Shown here piece after piece: positions 43,788 to 52,419 of a stretch of 64,000 nucleotides of DNA. Every line of letters starts with the position of its first letter. Position 1 is the first letter of the stretch. Both the position numbers and the translations under genes were made by a program. The DNA comes from CAUPWF01 sp964367905 (lineage in GTDB: Bacteria > Bacillota > Clostridia > Lachnospirales > Lachnospiraceae). The DNA lies in NCBI GenBank assembly GCA_964367905.1, contig CAYIZP010000002.1:87501-151500 (forward strand), given 5' to 3'. The notes beneath the pieces were generated by a model, which worked only from the letters and a program-made list of their open reading frames with translations, was not told where the DNA came from and did no database searches.

Positions 43788-45890
43788 ATGGCTGTTGTGG
43801 CATTTGCTGGAAATCCAAATGTTGGAAAGAGTACGATATTCAATGCCCTGACAGGTATGAAGCAGCATACAGGAAACTGGGCAGGGAAAACAGTGAATTA
43901 TTCTATGGGCACATATAAGGGAAGAGAAGGAGAACATCACTTGATTGACCTTCCAGGATGCTATTCGCTATCTCCACTATCTGAGGAGGAGAAGGTTGCG
44001 AATGATTTTATCTGTTTGCAATCCGTTGACTATGTTGTAGTAGTATGTGATGCTACATGTATTGAACGAAATCTCAATCTTGTATTACAAATTATGGAGA
44101 TGGGAGCGCAGGTTATCGTATGTGTGAATTTATTGGATGAAGCAAAAAAGAAGGGGATAGACATTGATCTAGAGGAAATGGAAGAAGAATTACAAGTTCC
44201 TGTTGTAGGTGTGATTGGCAGAGAAAAGAAGACATTACATCGCTTGATTGATGCGATAGAAAGACTGGAAAACAAGGATGTTTCTGATAAAAACAAGGAT
44301 ATTTCTGATAGAAACAAGGGTGTTTCTATTTTATATCCAACGATTATTGAAGAAGAGATTCGAAAACTGGAAATTGTAATAAGACCTATTGTTCATAATG
44401 AAAAGACTATAAGATGGTTGGCGGTTCGATTATTGGAACAAAATCTAGTTGCGTTGGAGTATCTACTTCAATACACAGATTGTGTCAAGGAATATATGGA
44501 TTTTGTACTAGAGAAGGTCAATGAAGTGAGAACATCTCTACAGATGAAGGGGTATCCTTATCATAGATTGCAGCAAGTATTTGTGAAGACGATATATTCG
44601 ATTAGCCAGAGGATTACTCAGTCTTGTATTTCTTATCATAGTGAGGAATATAATCAAAGAGACCGTAGGTTGGATCGAATTTTAACAAGCAAGATGACAG
44701 GAATTCCAATTATGATTGTTCTTGTATTGCTTATATTTTGGCTCACAATTGTGGGAGCTAATTATCCTTCGACTTGGCTATCTAATTTATTTGCCGAAAT
44801 AGAAAAATATTTAGTATATTATAGTGTAGAATTTCGAATTCCTGAAATGATCTATGAACCTCTTATTTTTGGCGTATATCGAGTGGTTACTTGGGTGGTA
44901 TCTGTTATGTTACCTCCGATGGCAATATTTTTCCCTCTTTTTACCATATTAGAAGATTTTGGATATTTGCCTAGAATTGCTTTCAATATGGATCGGTGTT
45001 TTAGTAAGTGCCAGACTTGTGGAAAACAAGCTTTGACTATGTGCATGGGCTTTGGATGTAATGCAGTAGGAGTTACTGGAAGTAGAATTATTGATTCACC
45101 AAAAGAGCGACTGATTGCAATACTTACCAATACCTTTCTGCCTTGTAATGGGCGATTTCCAACGATTATTGCAATTATCACAATATTCCTAGCACTTCAG
45201 AGTGATATCACAATAGGCAGTTCTTTAGTTGCAGCATTTATATTGCTATTGGTTATTTTCATTGGTGTAGTTGCAACATTCTATGTATCAAAATTTTTAT
45301 CGAAAACCATTTTGAAGGGAGTTCCGTCAACCTTTACACTGGAGTTGCCTCCGTATCGAATGCCACAATTTGGTAAGGTGATTTTGCGTTCCATTGTAGA
45401 TCGAACTTTATTAGTGTTAGGGAGAGCGGTTATGATATCCGCTCCTATGGGGCTCTGTATATGGATTATGGCAAATATTAATTTTGGCGGAGAAAATTTA
45501 TTGACAATCTGCTCGGGATTGCTGCAACCATTTGGTGAATTAATGGGACTGGATGGAGCGATTTTACTTGCATTTATCTTAGGTTTCCCGGCAAATGAGA
45601 TTGTGTTTCCGATTGTGTTAATGATTTATTTGTCTGCTGGAGAACCAATAGAGATGGAGAATCTGTTTGGAGTGAAGGAAGTTTTATTACAGAATGGGTG
45701 GACACTAGTTACTGCATGTAATATGATATTATTTTCCCTGTTCCACTGGCCATGTGGTACCACACTTTTGACAATACGAAAAGAAACAAATAGTAGAAAA
45801 TGGACCGCGATTTCCTTCGTACTTCCTACATTAATCGGAGTCATTCTATGTATAGTGATTGCATCTATATCAAAAGTTTTAACTATTTAG
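43788..45890 (+). CDS. feoB: FeoB ferrous iron transporter
   Basis: The 700-residue protein has an N-terminal G domain (GNPNVGKSTIFNAL, IDLPGCYSLSPLSEEE), a helical spacer and the membrane core with the gate motifs NTFLPCNGRFPT and GFPANEIVFPI. It imports Fe2+ driven by nucleotide hydrolysis, suiting an anoxic cell. An in-frame 21-bp tandem repeat (44271-44333) lengthens the end of the G domain. The stop is followed by a new promoter and no clear terminator. Confidence 0.97.
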   Translation: MAVVAFAGNPNVGKSTIFNALTGMKQHTGNWAGKTVNYSMGTYKGREGEHHLIDLPGCYSLSPLSEEEKVANDFICLQSVDYVVVVCDATCIERNLNLVLQIMEMGAQVIVCVNLLDEAKKKGIDIDLEEMEEELQVPVVGVIGREKKTLHRLIDAIERLENKDVSDKNKDISDRNKGVSILYPTIIEEEIRKLEIVIRPIVHNEKTIRWLAVRLLEQNLVALEYLLQYTDCVKEYMDFVLEKVNEVRTSLQMKGYPYHRLQQVFVKTIYSISQRITQSCISYHSEEYNQRDRRLDRILTSKMTGIPIMIVLVLLIFWLTIVGANYPSTWLSNLFAEIEKYLVYYSVEFRIPEMIYEPLIFGVYRVVTWVVSVMLPPMAIFFPLFTILEDFGYLPRIAFNMDRCFSKCQTCGKQALTMCMGFGCNAVGVTGSRIIDSPKERLIAILTNTFLPCNGRFPTIIAIITIFLALQSDITIGSSLVAAFILLLVIFIGVVATFYVSKFLSKTILKGVPSTFTLELPPYRMPQFGKVILRSIVDRTLLVLGRAVMISAPMGLCIWIMANINFGGENLLTICSGLLQPFGELMGLDGAILLAFILGFPANEIVFPIVLMIYLSAGEPIEMENLFGVKEVLLQNGWTLVTACNMILFSLFHWPCGTTLLTIRKETNSRKWTAISFVLPTLIGVILCIVIASISKVLTI
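44271..44333 (+). repeat. 21-bp in-frame tandem repeat within feoB
   Basis: Three head-to-tail 21-bp units, the third diverging at its end, encode NKDVSDK, NKDISDR and NKGVSIL. The period is a multiple of three, so copy-number change would keep the frame. It sits between the G domain and its helical spacer domain. Confidence 0.85.
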
Positions 45891-45927
45891 TCTTATGAAT
45901 GATATGAATGAATAGTTTTAAAAAATA

Positions 45928-45957
45928 CTGACAGAGGAGTGTGAAATAGGGTATACT
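45928..45957 (+). promoter_or_regulatory. Promoter of the GTPase-NYN gene
   Basis: CTGACA (45928-45933), 18 bp, TATACT (45952-45957). The predicted start near 45964 gives an untranslated leader of about 100 nt. Confidence 0.6.
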
Positions 45958-46005
45958 AGATAGGTATAAGGAAATATAAAGACAATAAGCGAACAAGAAA
46001 GAGTG

Positions 46006-46047
46006 GGTGGAATGTTTAGGTAGGGGACCTAGTGAAGGCATTCCACC
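46006..46047 (+). promoter_or_regulatory. Nested leader hairpin before the GTPase-NYN gene
   Basis: GGTGGAATG (46006-46014) pairs with CATTCCACC (46039-46047), and an inner TAGGT (46017-46021) pairs with ACCTA (46027-46031). It ends 15 bp before the start codon. It has no T run, so it is more likely a translational or RNA-stability control than a plain terminator. Confidence 0.6.
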
Positions 46048-46062
46048 TGGAATAGATAAGGT

Positions 46063-48723
46063 ATGAAGAATAAAAAAACGAATTTAGGAATGCTTGCACA
46101 CGTGGATGCAGGCAAGACAACCTTGATTGAGAGCTTGCTCTATACTTCAGGAATGATCAATAAGGTTGGTAGAGTGGATCATAAGGATGCGTATCTAGAT
46201 ACGCACGAAATTGAACGCAAACGAGGAATTACAGTGTTTTCCAAGCAAGCAGAGTTACAATGGAAGGATAGGACTTACACGATTATGGATACGCCAGGAC
46301 ATGTGGATTTTTCTACAGAGATGGAGCGTACTTTGAGAGTGTTGGATTATGCAGTCTTGCTCATCAGTGGCTCGGATGGATTACAAGGGCATGTGTTTAC
46401 ATTGTGGAGATTATTAAAAAAATACAAGATTCCAACCTTTCTCTTTGTGAATAAGATGGATCAAGCCAATATGGTTAGAGATGAAATTATGGAGGAGCTC
46501 CGTAATAATCTGGATGCAAACTGTATTGATTTTTCGCCAGAATATATTAAAAATTACAATGATGACTGGAATGAGGAAATTGCGATCACGGCAGAGAGAT
46601 TATTAGAAGCCTATATGGAGCAAGATGTACTGAGTGATGAGGAGATTGGTTGGGCAATCAAACAGAGAAAAATATTTCCATGTTTCTTTGGGTCGGCACT
46701 AAAGCATCAAGGGATCGAAGAAGTATTAGATGCATTAGATAAATATGTAACCTCATACGAGGGGGGAGAAGTATTTGGAGCGAATGTGTTTAAGATTATG
46801 AGGGATGCACAGGGAAATCGTCTGACTTATCTCAAAATTACTAGTGGTTCACTAAAGGTAAAAGACCTAGTCAAAACAGATGATTGGGAAGAAAAGGTGA
46901 ATCAAATCCGTATTTATTCAGGAATCTCATATGATGCAGTTCAAGAAGTGGGAGTTGGAACAATCTGTGCAGTGACGGGTCTGAATCACACAAAATGTGG
47001 ACAAGGGTTAGGTTGTGAATCGGACTGGGAGTTACCTGTTCTGGAACCGATTCTTACATATTCGGTGCATTTGGAGAATTCAGACAATCTATATGAATTT
47101 TACAATGAATTGATGCAACTAGAAGAGGAAGAACCAGAATTACATGTGATACGCAGTGTGAATCAAGATGATATTAAGGTTCAAGTAATGGGAGAAATCC
47201 AGATTGAAATCTTACAAAACATTCTATGGGAGCGGTTCGGGCGTGAAGTTCGATTTGGAGAAGAACAGATTGTCTACAAGGAAACAATCAAAGGAGAGGT
47301 AATTGGTATTGGACATTTCGAACCACTGAGACATTATGCAGAGGTGCATTTATTTATAGAAGAAGGAGAACGCGGTAGTGGATTTGTGATAGAAAATGAG
47401 TGCTTCGAAGATATACTAGAGCGAAATTGGCAGAATGCTGTGCTCCATCATCTACGTGAAAAACAACATATTGGAGTGTTGACAGGTTCTGCACTTAGCG
47501 ACATCGAAGTTACATTAGTAGCAGGTCGAGGGCATGAAAAACATACGGAGGGTGGCGACTTTCGTCAGGCAACCTATCGTGCGCTGCGTCAGGGCTTGAT
47601 GCAAGCGGAGTCTATTTTACTAGAGCCAACGTATCGATTTGTTATGGAAATTCCAAATGAGAATACAGGACGTGCGCTCAATGATATTCAAAAGATGAGC
47701 GGAAGTTTTGAGAATCCTGAAATTGGAGAAGAGAAGACTTTGATTAGAGGTGTGGCACCAGTGGCAACTATGAGAGGATATCAAAGAGAATTTATCTCTT
47801 ATACTAAAGGTTATGGCCGATTGAGCTTAGAATTGGGAGATTACCTACCATGTCATAATCAGGAGGTGGTAGTAAAGGAATTCGGATATATTCCAGAAGC
47901 AGATGTGGAGAACCCTGCAGATTCTATCTTCTGCTCTCATGGAGCTGGATATCAAGTGGCATGGAGCGAGGTGAAAGCCCATGCCCATGTAGAAGATGGC
48001 TATATGAAGAGGATATTGGATGATATACAGCAAGTAGATGATTTCTTTCTTCAGGGAAAATCACAACGAAGCGAGACCACAGAACGATTCATCAGTCATG
48101 AGGAAATCGAAGAAATTATGGGACGAACCTATAGAACGAGTGATTCATCCACACAAAAATATAGGAAGAAGACAAGGGTGATTACAAGTCCATCGACCTA
48201 TACAAGTTCGATGAAATCAAGCTATAAACAAGAAAAATATCTGTTGGTAGATGGGTATAATATTATCTTTTCATGGCCGGAATTAAAAGAGCTAGCCAAT
48301 GTAAACATTGAGGGAGCAAGAGGAAAATTACTAGATGTATTGTGCAATTATCAAGGATATCGGAAGGAACATGTCATTGTAGTTTTCGATGGGTATAAGG
48401 TGAAGGGGAATATAGGAACGGTACAGGATTACCACAATATCAAAGTCATCTATACCAAGGAAGCCGAGACAGCAGATGCCTATATAGAAAAGACAGTTCC
48501 GCAATTAGTCAAATCCTATCAAGTTACAGTCGCGACCTCGGATGCTATGGAGCAGATGATTATCATGGGACAAGGGGCACAGCGCATGTCTGCCATGGAG
48601 TTACTGCGTGCAATTGAGGAAATGAAAAAAGAGATTGAAACAGAATACTTAGAGAAGAGGAGCGTTGATAAAACAGGCGAGATTGCTGATAAAATTAGTA
48701 AGATAGACTTGAGAAATTCATAA
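46063..48723 (+). CDS. EF-G/TetM-like translational GTPase fused to a Rae1/YacP-type NYN endoribonuclease
   Basis: The 886-residue protein is a fusion. Residues 1 to about 650 follow the EF-G/ribosomal-protection layout: G1 AHVDAGKTT (12-20), RGIT (54-57), DTPGH (76-80), NKMD (130-133), then domains II-V. The domain IV tip loop (488-500, GRGHEKHTEGGDF) does not look like the TetM loop, so resistance is doubtful. A Ser/Thr/Lys-rich linker leads to an NYN/PIN-like domain (about 725-865) closely resembling Bacillus Rae1, an A-site mRNA endonuclease: VDGYNIIFSWPEL, VFDGYKVKG, ETADAYIEK, ATSDAMEQ. Asp730, 776, 805 and 827 are kept, so it is probably active. Confidence 0.92.
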   Translation: MKNKKTNLGMLAHVDAGKTTLIESLLYTSGMINKVGRVDHKDAYLDTHEIERKRGITVFSKQAELQWKDRTYTIMDTPGHVDFSTEMERTLRVLDYAVLLISGSDGLQGHVFTLWRLLKKYKIPTFLFVNKMDQANMVRDEIMEELRNNLDANCIDFSPEYIKNYNDDWNEEIAITAERLLEAYMEQDVLSDEEIGWAIKQRKIFPCFFGSALKHQGIEEVLDALDKYVTSYEGGEVFGANVFKIMRDAQGNRLTYLKITSGSLKVKDLVKTDDWEEKVNQIRIYSGISYDAVQEVGVGTICAVTGLNHTKCGQGLGCESDWELPVLEPILTYSVHLENSDNLYEFYNELMQLEEEEPELHVIRSVNQDDIKVQVMGEIQIEILQNILWERFGREVRFGEEQIVYKETIKGEVIGIGHFEPLRHYAEVHLFIEEGERGSGFVIENECFEDILERNWQNAVLHHLREKQHIGVLTGSALSDIEVTLVAGRGHEKHTEGGDFRQATYRALRQGLMQAESILLEPTYRFVMEIPNENTGRALNDIQKMSGSFENPEIGEEKTLIRGVAPVATMRGYQREFISYTKGYGRLSLELGDYLPCHNQEVVVKEFGYIPEADVENPADSIFCSHGAGYQVAWSEVKAHAHVEDGYMKRILDDIQQVDDFFLQGKSQRSETTERFISHEEIEEIMGRTYRTSDSSTQKYRKKTRVITSPSTYTSSMKSSYKQEKYLLVDGYNIIFSWPELKELANVNIEGARGKLLDVLCNYQGYRKEHVIVVFDGYKVKGNIGTVQDYHNIKVIYTKEAETADAYIEKTVPQLVKSYQVTVATSDAMEQMIIMGQGAQRMSAMELLRAIEEMKKEIETEYLEKRSVDKTGEIADKISKIDLRNS

Positions 48724-48740
48724 TAGAGGGAGGGGGAAGT

Positions 48741-49244
48741 ATGCGGGAAAAATTAACAAAAAATGATATTGAGAAAATAAAGGAAGAGATAGAACATCGA
48801 AAAATAGTGGTTCGCAAAGAAACATTAGAATCTGTAAAAGAAGCAAGGGCTCATGGAGACTTAAGTGAGAATTTCGAATACAAGGCAGCAAAGCAATATA
48901 AAAACCAGAATGAAAGTCGAATTAGGTATTTGGAGAAGGTGCTTAAGACTGCTATTGTAATCTCGGATCAATCGGCGTCAGATGAGGTGGGGCTGAATAA
49001 GACTGTGTTGATTTATTTTGAGGAAGAGGAAGAACTAGAAGAGTATAAGATTGTAACCTCTATGAGAGGGGATTCTAATTCGAATAAAATTAGTATAGAA
49101 TCTCCACTCGGAAAGGCGCTTATGGGGCGCAAAGTAGGAGACAGTGTGTTTGTTTCATTGGGTGAAGGTAGGGGGTATCATGTCATCATCGAGAAGATTA
49201 GCGAAGAAGCGGATGACGCAGACGATGTGATACGTAGGTTTTAA
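48741..49244 (+). CDS. GreA/GreB-family transcription elongation factor
   Basis: The 167-residue protein has the N-terminal coiled coil with the acidic tip signature AHGDLSENFEYKAAK (the Asp and Glu that act in polymerase backtracking rescue) and a C-terminal FKBP-like domain (ISIESPLGKALMGRKVGD). It stimulates transcript cleavage in stalled RNA polymerase. It begins 17 bp after the GTPase-NYN fusion with GGAGGGGG upstream, so it is very likely co-transcribed with it. It may be a paralog of a main greA elsewhere. Confidence 0.92.
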   Translation: MREKLTKNDIEKIKEEIEHRKIVVRKETLESVKEARAHGDLSENFEYKAAKQYKNQNESRIRYLEKVLKTAIVISDQSASDEVGLNKTVLIYFEEEEELEEYKIVTSMRGDSNSNKISIESPLGKALMGRKVGDSVFVSLGEGRGYHVIIEKISEEADDADDVIRRF

Positions 49245-49269
49245 TGTGAAGATGAAATGTAGGTTTTAG

Positions 49270-49298
49270 TTTACAAAATAGGGGGAATGGTCTACAAT
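49270..49298 (+). promoter_or_regulatory. Promoter of the threonine aldolase gene
   Basis: TTTACA (49270-49275), 17 bp, TACAAT (49293-49298), about 57 bp before the start codon. Confidence 0.6.
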
Positions 49299-49354
49299 AA
49301 ACAAGACTGTAATTACATTTTACAGTTGATTATGAAGTGATTTTGGAGGAATAC

Positions 49355-50380
49355 ATGATAAGTTTTGAGAATGATTATTCAGAAGGAGCATGTGAAGAGA
49401 TACTAAATAAATTATTTGCTACTAATCTTGAGCAGACTTCAGGATATGGAGAAGACTCTTACAGCGAAGAGGCGAAGAGGTTGATTAGAAAGCATTGTAA
49501 TCAGGAGGAGTTAGAAATATTCTTTATGGTGGGTGGAACCCAGACTAATGCTACAGTGATTTCATCCATATTGAGACCCTATCAAGGTGTAGTAAGTGCA
49601 GACTGCGGACACATTAACACTCATGAATCAGGTGCTATCGAAGCAACAGGACATAAGGTGATTAGTCTACCTTCTAAAGAAGGAAAAATTACTGCGCAGC
49701 AGATCTCAGATTGTTATCAGGACCATTATAATGACAGCAATCACGAACATGTTGTACAGCCAGGAATGGTATATATATCCAATCCAACAGAATACGGTAC
49801 CCTCTATTCTAAGCAAGAGCTAGAAACGATTAGCGGGGTATGTCACCGATTTGGGTTACCGTTATTTCTAGATGGTGCTAGACTAGGTTACGGATTGGCA
49901 GCAGAAGGATATGATGTAACATTGCCCGACATCGCAGCGTTGTGTGATGTGTTCTATATTGGTGGAACGAAGCAAGGAGCCTTATTTGGTGAAGCAGTCG
50001 TATTTGCCAAAGAAGAGCTAGCCAAGGATTTTCGCTATTGCATGAAACAACGTGGTGGACTGATGGCTAAGGGGCGTTTATTGGGAATTCAATTCCAAAC
50101 CTTGTTTGAATCAGATCTTTATCTAAGGTTAGCCCATCATGCGAATCGGCTAGCTGATCGGGTGAAACAAGCATTGATAGAGAAAGGTTATCCTTTGTTG
50201 ATGGATTCGATTACGAATCAACAATTTCCAATCGTGTCGAATGATAAGTTGGCGGAATTAAGTAAGAAGTATAAATTCATTACATGGGAAAAAGTAGACG
50301 AAGAGCATACAGCGATTCGAATATGCACGAGTTGGGCGACAAAAGAGGAAAACGTAGATTCATTTATTTCAGATTTGTAA
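49355..50380 (+). CDS. Low-specificity L-threonine aldolase / beta-eliminating lyase
   Basis: The product is about 341 residues, with the start at the ATG at 49355 and GGAGG 7 bp ahead. It shows the family layout of PLP fold type I threonine aldolases: MVGGTQTNATVI, HINTHESGAIEATGHK, ISNPTEYGTLYS, LDGARLGYGLAAEG and the PLP lysine in YIGGTKQGALFG. It would cleave L-threonine to glycine and acetaldehyde. It is 24 bp ahead of glmM and may share its transcript. Confidence 0.9.
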   Translation: MISFENDYSEGACEEILNKLFATNLEQTSGYGEDSYSEEAKRLIRKHCNQEELEIFFMVGGTQTNATVISSILRPYQGVVSADCGHINTHESGAIEATGHKVISLPSKEGKITAQQISDCYQDHYNDSNHEHVVQPGMVYISNPTEYGTLYSKQELETISGVCHRFGLPLFLDGARLGYGLAAEGYDVTLPDIAALCDVFYIGGTKQGALFGEAVVFAKEELAKDFRYCMKQRGGLMAKGRLLGIQFQTLFESDLYLRLAHHANRLADRVKQALIEKGYPLLMDSITNQQFPIVSNDKLAELSKKYKFITWEKVDEEHTAIRICTSWATKEENVDSFISDL

Positions 50381-50404
50381 AATACATTATAATGGAGGTA
50401 AGTT

Positions 50405-51730
50405 ATGGGAAAGTATTTTGGTACAGACGGATTTCGCGGAGAGGCGAATAAGAACTTAACAGTGGAACACGCATTCAAGGTAGGTAGATATATTGGATGG
50501 CATTATGGAAAAGAAGGCAAAGCAAAAGTCGTAATCGGGAAAGATACGAGAAGAAGCAGTTATATGTTCGAATATGCCTTGGTGGCAGGACTAACAGCCT
50601 CTGGAGCAGATGCGTACTTATTACATGTAACTACAACACCGAGTGTGTCTTATGTGGCACGTACCGAAGGGTTTAGCTGTGGAATCATGATATCAGCAAG
50701 CCACAATCCATTCCATGATAATGGAATCAAGTTAATCAGTGGAAGTGGACATAAGATTGAGCCAGAGATGGAAGCTGCGATCGAGGCATATATTGATGGA
50801 GAAATGGAAGAAATTCCATTTGCAACAGGTGCAGAAATCGGACGAACAGTAGACTTTGTAGCAGGAAGAAATCGTTATGTGGGTCATATGATTTCAGTGG
50901 CAACACGTTCTTTTGATGGAATGAAGGTTGGATTGGATTGTTCCAACGGAAGTTCATTCTCAATTGCAAAAAGTATCTTTGATACATTAGGAGCAAGAAC
51001 TTATGTCATCAACAATGAACCAGACGGATTTAACATCAATACAAACTGTGGGTCGACTCACATTGAAGTATTGCAGAAATACGTGAAAGAACATGAACTT
51101 GATGTTGCATTTGCATATGATGGAGATGCGGATAGATGTATCGCAGTTGATGAATTAGGGCGCGTTGTAGATGGGGATTTAATCCTATATGTATGTGGAA
51201 AATATCTAAAAGAGCAAGGACAACTAGAAAAAGATACCATTGTAACAACAGTGATGTCTAACCTAGGATTGTATAAGGCTTGTGATAAAATAGGGTTGAA
51301 ATATGAGAAAACAGCAGTAGGAGATAAGTATGTCTCTGAATGTATGCAGAAGCAGGACTATTCACTCGGTGGAGAACAATCTGGTCATATTATCTTCAGC
51401 AAATATTCGAAAACAGGTGATGGAATCCTAACATCATTGATGTTAATGGAAGTTATCTTAGAGAAGAAACAAACCTTAGGAAGCTTAATCGAAGAGGTTA
51501 CAATCTTCCCACAACTTTTGAAAAACGTGAAAGTGCAAGATAAGGTAAAAGCATTAGCAGATGAAAAAGTACAACAAGCGATTAAAGAAGTAGAAGAAGT
51601 ACTTGGAGATAACGGAAGAGTGTTGGTACGCGAGAGCGGAACAGAACCATTGGTTCGTGTAATGGTAGAGGCGGAGACAGATGCCCTTTGCCACAAGTAT
51701 GTTAAGAAAATAGCTGAATTACTTAAGTAA
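50405..51730 (+). CDS. glmM: Phosphoglucosamine mutase
   Basis: The 441-residue enzyme has KYFGTDGFRGEAN, the phosphoserine loop ISASHNPFHDNGIK, metal loop DGDADRC, sugar loop GGEQSGHI and phosphate loop RESGTEPLVRVM, all GlmM signatures. It converts glucosamine-6-P to glucosamine-1-P for UDP-GlcNAc and cell-wall synthesis. A strong terminator follows. Confidence 0.97.
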   Translation: MGKYFGTDGFRGEANKNLTVEHAFKVGRYIGWHYGKEGKAKVVIGKDTRRSSYMFEYALVAGLTASGADAYLLHVTTTPSVSYVARTEGFSCGIMISASHNPFHDNGIKLISGSGHKIEPEMEAAIEAYIDGEMEEIPFATGAEIGRTVDFVAGRNRYVGHMISVATRSFDGMKVGLDCSNGSSFSIAKSIFDTLGARTYVINNEPDGFNINTNCGSTHIEVLQKYVKEHELDVAFAYDGDADRCIAVDELGRVVDGDLILYVCGKYLKEQGQLEKDTIVTTVMSNLGLYKACDKIGLKYEKTAVGDKYVSECMQKQDYSLGGEQSGHIIFSKYSKTGDGILTSLMLMEVILEKKQTLGSLIEEVTIFPQLLKNVKVQDKVKALADEKVQQAIKEVEEVLGDNGRVLVRESGTEPLVRVMVEAETDALCHKYVKKIAELLK

Positions 51731-51764
51731 AATAAGGGAGTGCGAGGCACTCCCTTATTTTTTT
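51731..51764. terminator. Bidirectional terminator after glmM
   Basis: A perfect 13-bp stem (AATAAGGGAGTGC / GCACTCCCTTATT) has a 3-nt loop and a T run. It also serves the convergent P-loop gene end. Confidence 0.9.
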
Positions 51765-52179
51765 AATTTAATATATTACAATCTTTTATATCTTTTAACA
51801 TTTCTTTATCAACACTACAGCTGACATTGAAATCAATATTATTCGCTTCTGATATTTTTTTAACTCGTTCGATAAATTCTGGAAGGTGTTCTTTTCCAAC
51901 TTTTTCTAGCTTCAACAATCCATCGATGTAAATGGTTTCGATATCGTTGTCGGCACTAACCATTCCGTATAGGAATCCTATGTATTCGTCAACATTTGTA
52001 ATACAAGAAAAATCGCTCATGCAGATTACTCGAATTTTGTGAGACAGGCTCTTGGTTTCGTGGTGTGAATTCTTAATAAAGATTACATTTCCTTCACAAG
52101 TTTCTAATGATTTGTTAGCTAAGTCAAACATCTGTTGTGTCTTTCCGCTTCCTTTGGGTCCAATTAATAAATTTACCAT
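51763..52179 (-). CDS. Small P-loop ATP-binding protein of unknown function
   Basis: The 138-residue protein opens LLIGPKGSGKTQQMFDLAN, a clear Walker A. IETIYIDGLLKLEK near residue 81 could be a Walker B. It is too short to be a full AAA+ or ABC protein, and no other domain is seen. It has a good promoter of its own and lies convergent to glmM. I do not recognise a described function; small P-loop proteins of this kind are often annotated as hypothetical in Clostridia. Confidence 0.75.
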   Translation of the reverse strand: MVNLLIGPKGSGKTQQMFDLANKSLETCEGNVIFIKNSHHETKSLSHKIRVICMSDFSCITNVDEYIGFLYGMVSADNDIETIYIDGLLKLEKVGKEHLPEFIERVKKISEANNIDFNVSCSVDKEMLKDIKDCNILN

Positions 52180-52239
52180 GGCAAATCACTCCTTTTCTCT
52201 TTTATTAATGTTAGCATTAGTAGCTAGCTATTTAATAAC

Positions 52240-52268
52240 ATTATACACTAAAAAAATAGTAAAAACAA
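52240..52268 (-). promoter_or_regulatory. Promoter of the small P-loop gene
   Basis: Minus strand: TTGTTT (52268-52263), 17 bp, a perfect TATAAT (52245-52240). An AATGTTA/TAACATT inverted repeat (52207-52213 with 52236-52242) ends over the -10. Confidence 0.5.
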
Positions 52269-52324
52269 CTAAAAAATGATTATCTATCAAATGCAATGTG
52301 TACAAGTTTAACAATGTAAAATGA

Positions 52325-52353
52325 TTGAAATTATAATGGTGTTATGGTAGAAT
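52325..52353 (+). promoter_or_regulatory. Promoter of leuS
   Basis: TTGAAA (52325-52330), 17 bp, TAGAAT (52348-52353). The leader of about 60 nt is too short for a T-box, and none was seen. Confidence 0.65.
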
Positions 52354-52419
52354 AATGACATACGTGTACTCATAATTCAATGAGAATTTGAAATGTAGAT
52401 ATTAGCAGGAGGAAGTAAG

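Noticed and set aside
46063..48723. Simple call as a tetracycline-resistance ribosomal protection protein
   Set aside because: The domain IV tip loop is not TetM-like, a nuclease domain is attached, and no mobile-element features surround the gene. It appears to be a chromosomal core gene.
52180..52419. T-box riboswitch before leuS
   Set aside because: The promoter leaves only about 60 nt of leader, and no T-box consensus, specifier stem or terminator hairpin was seen.
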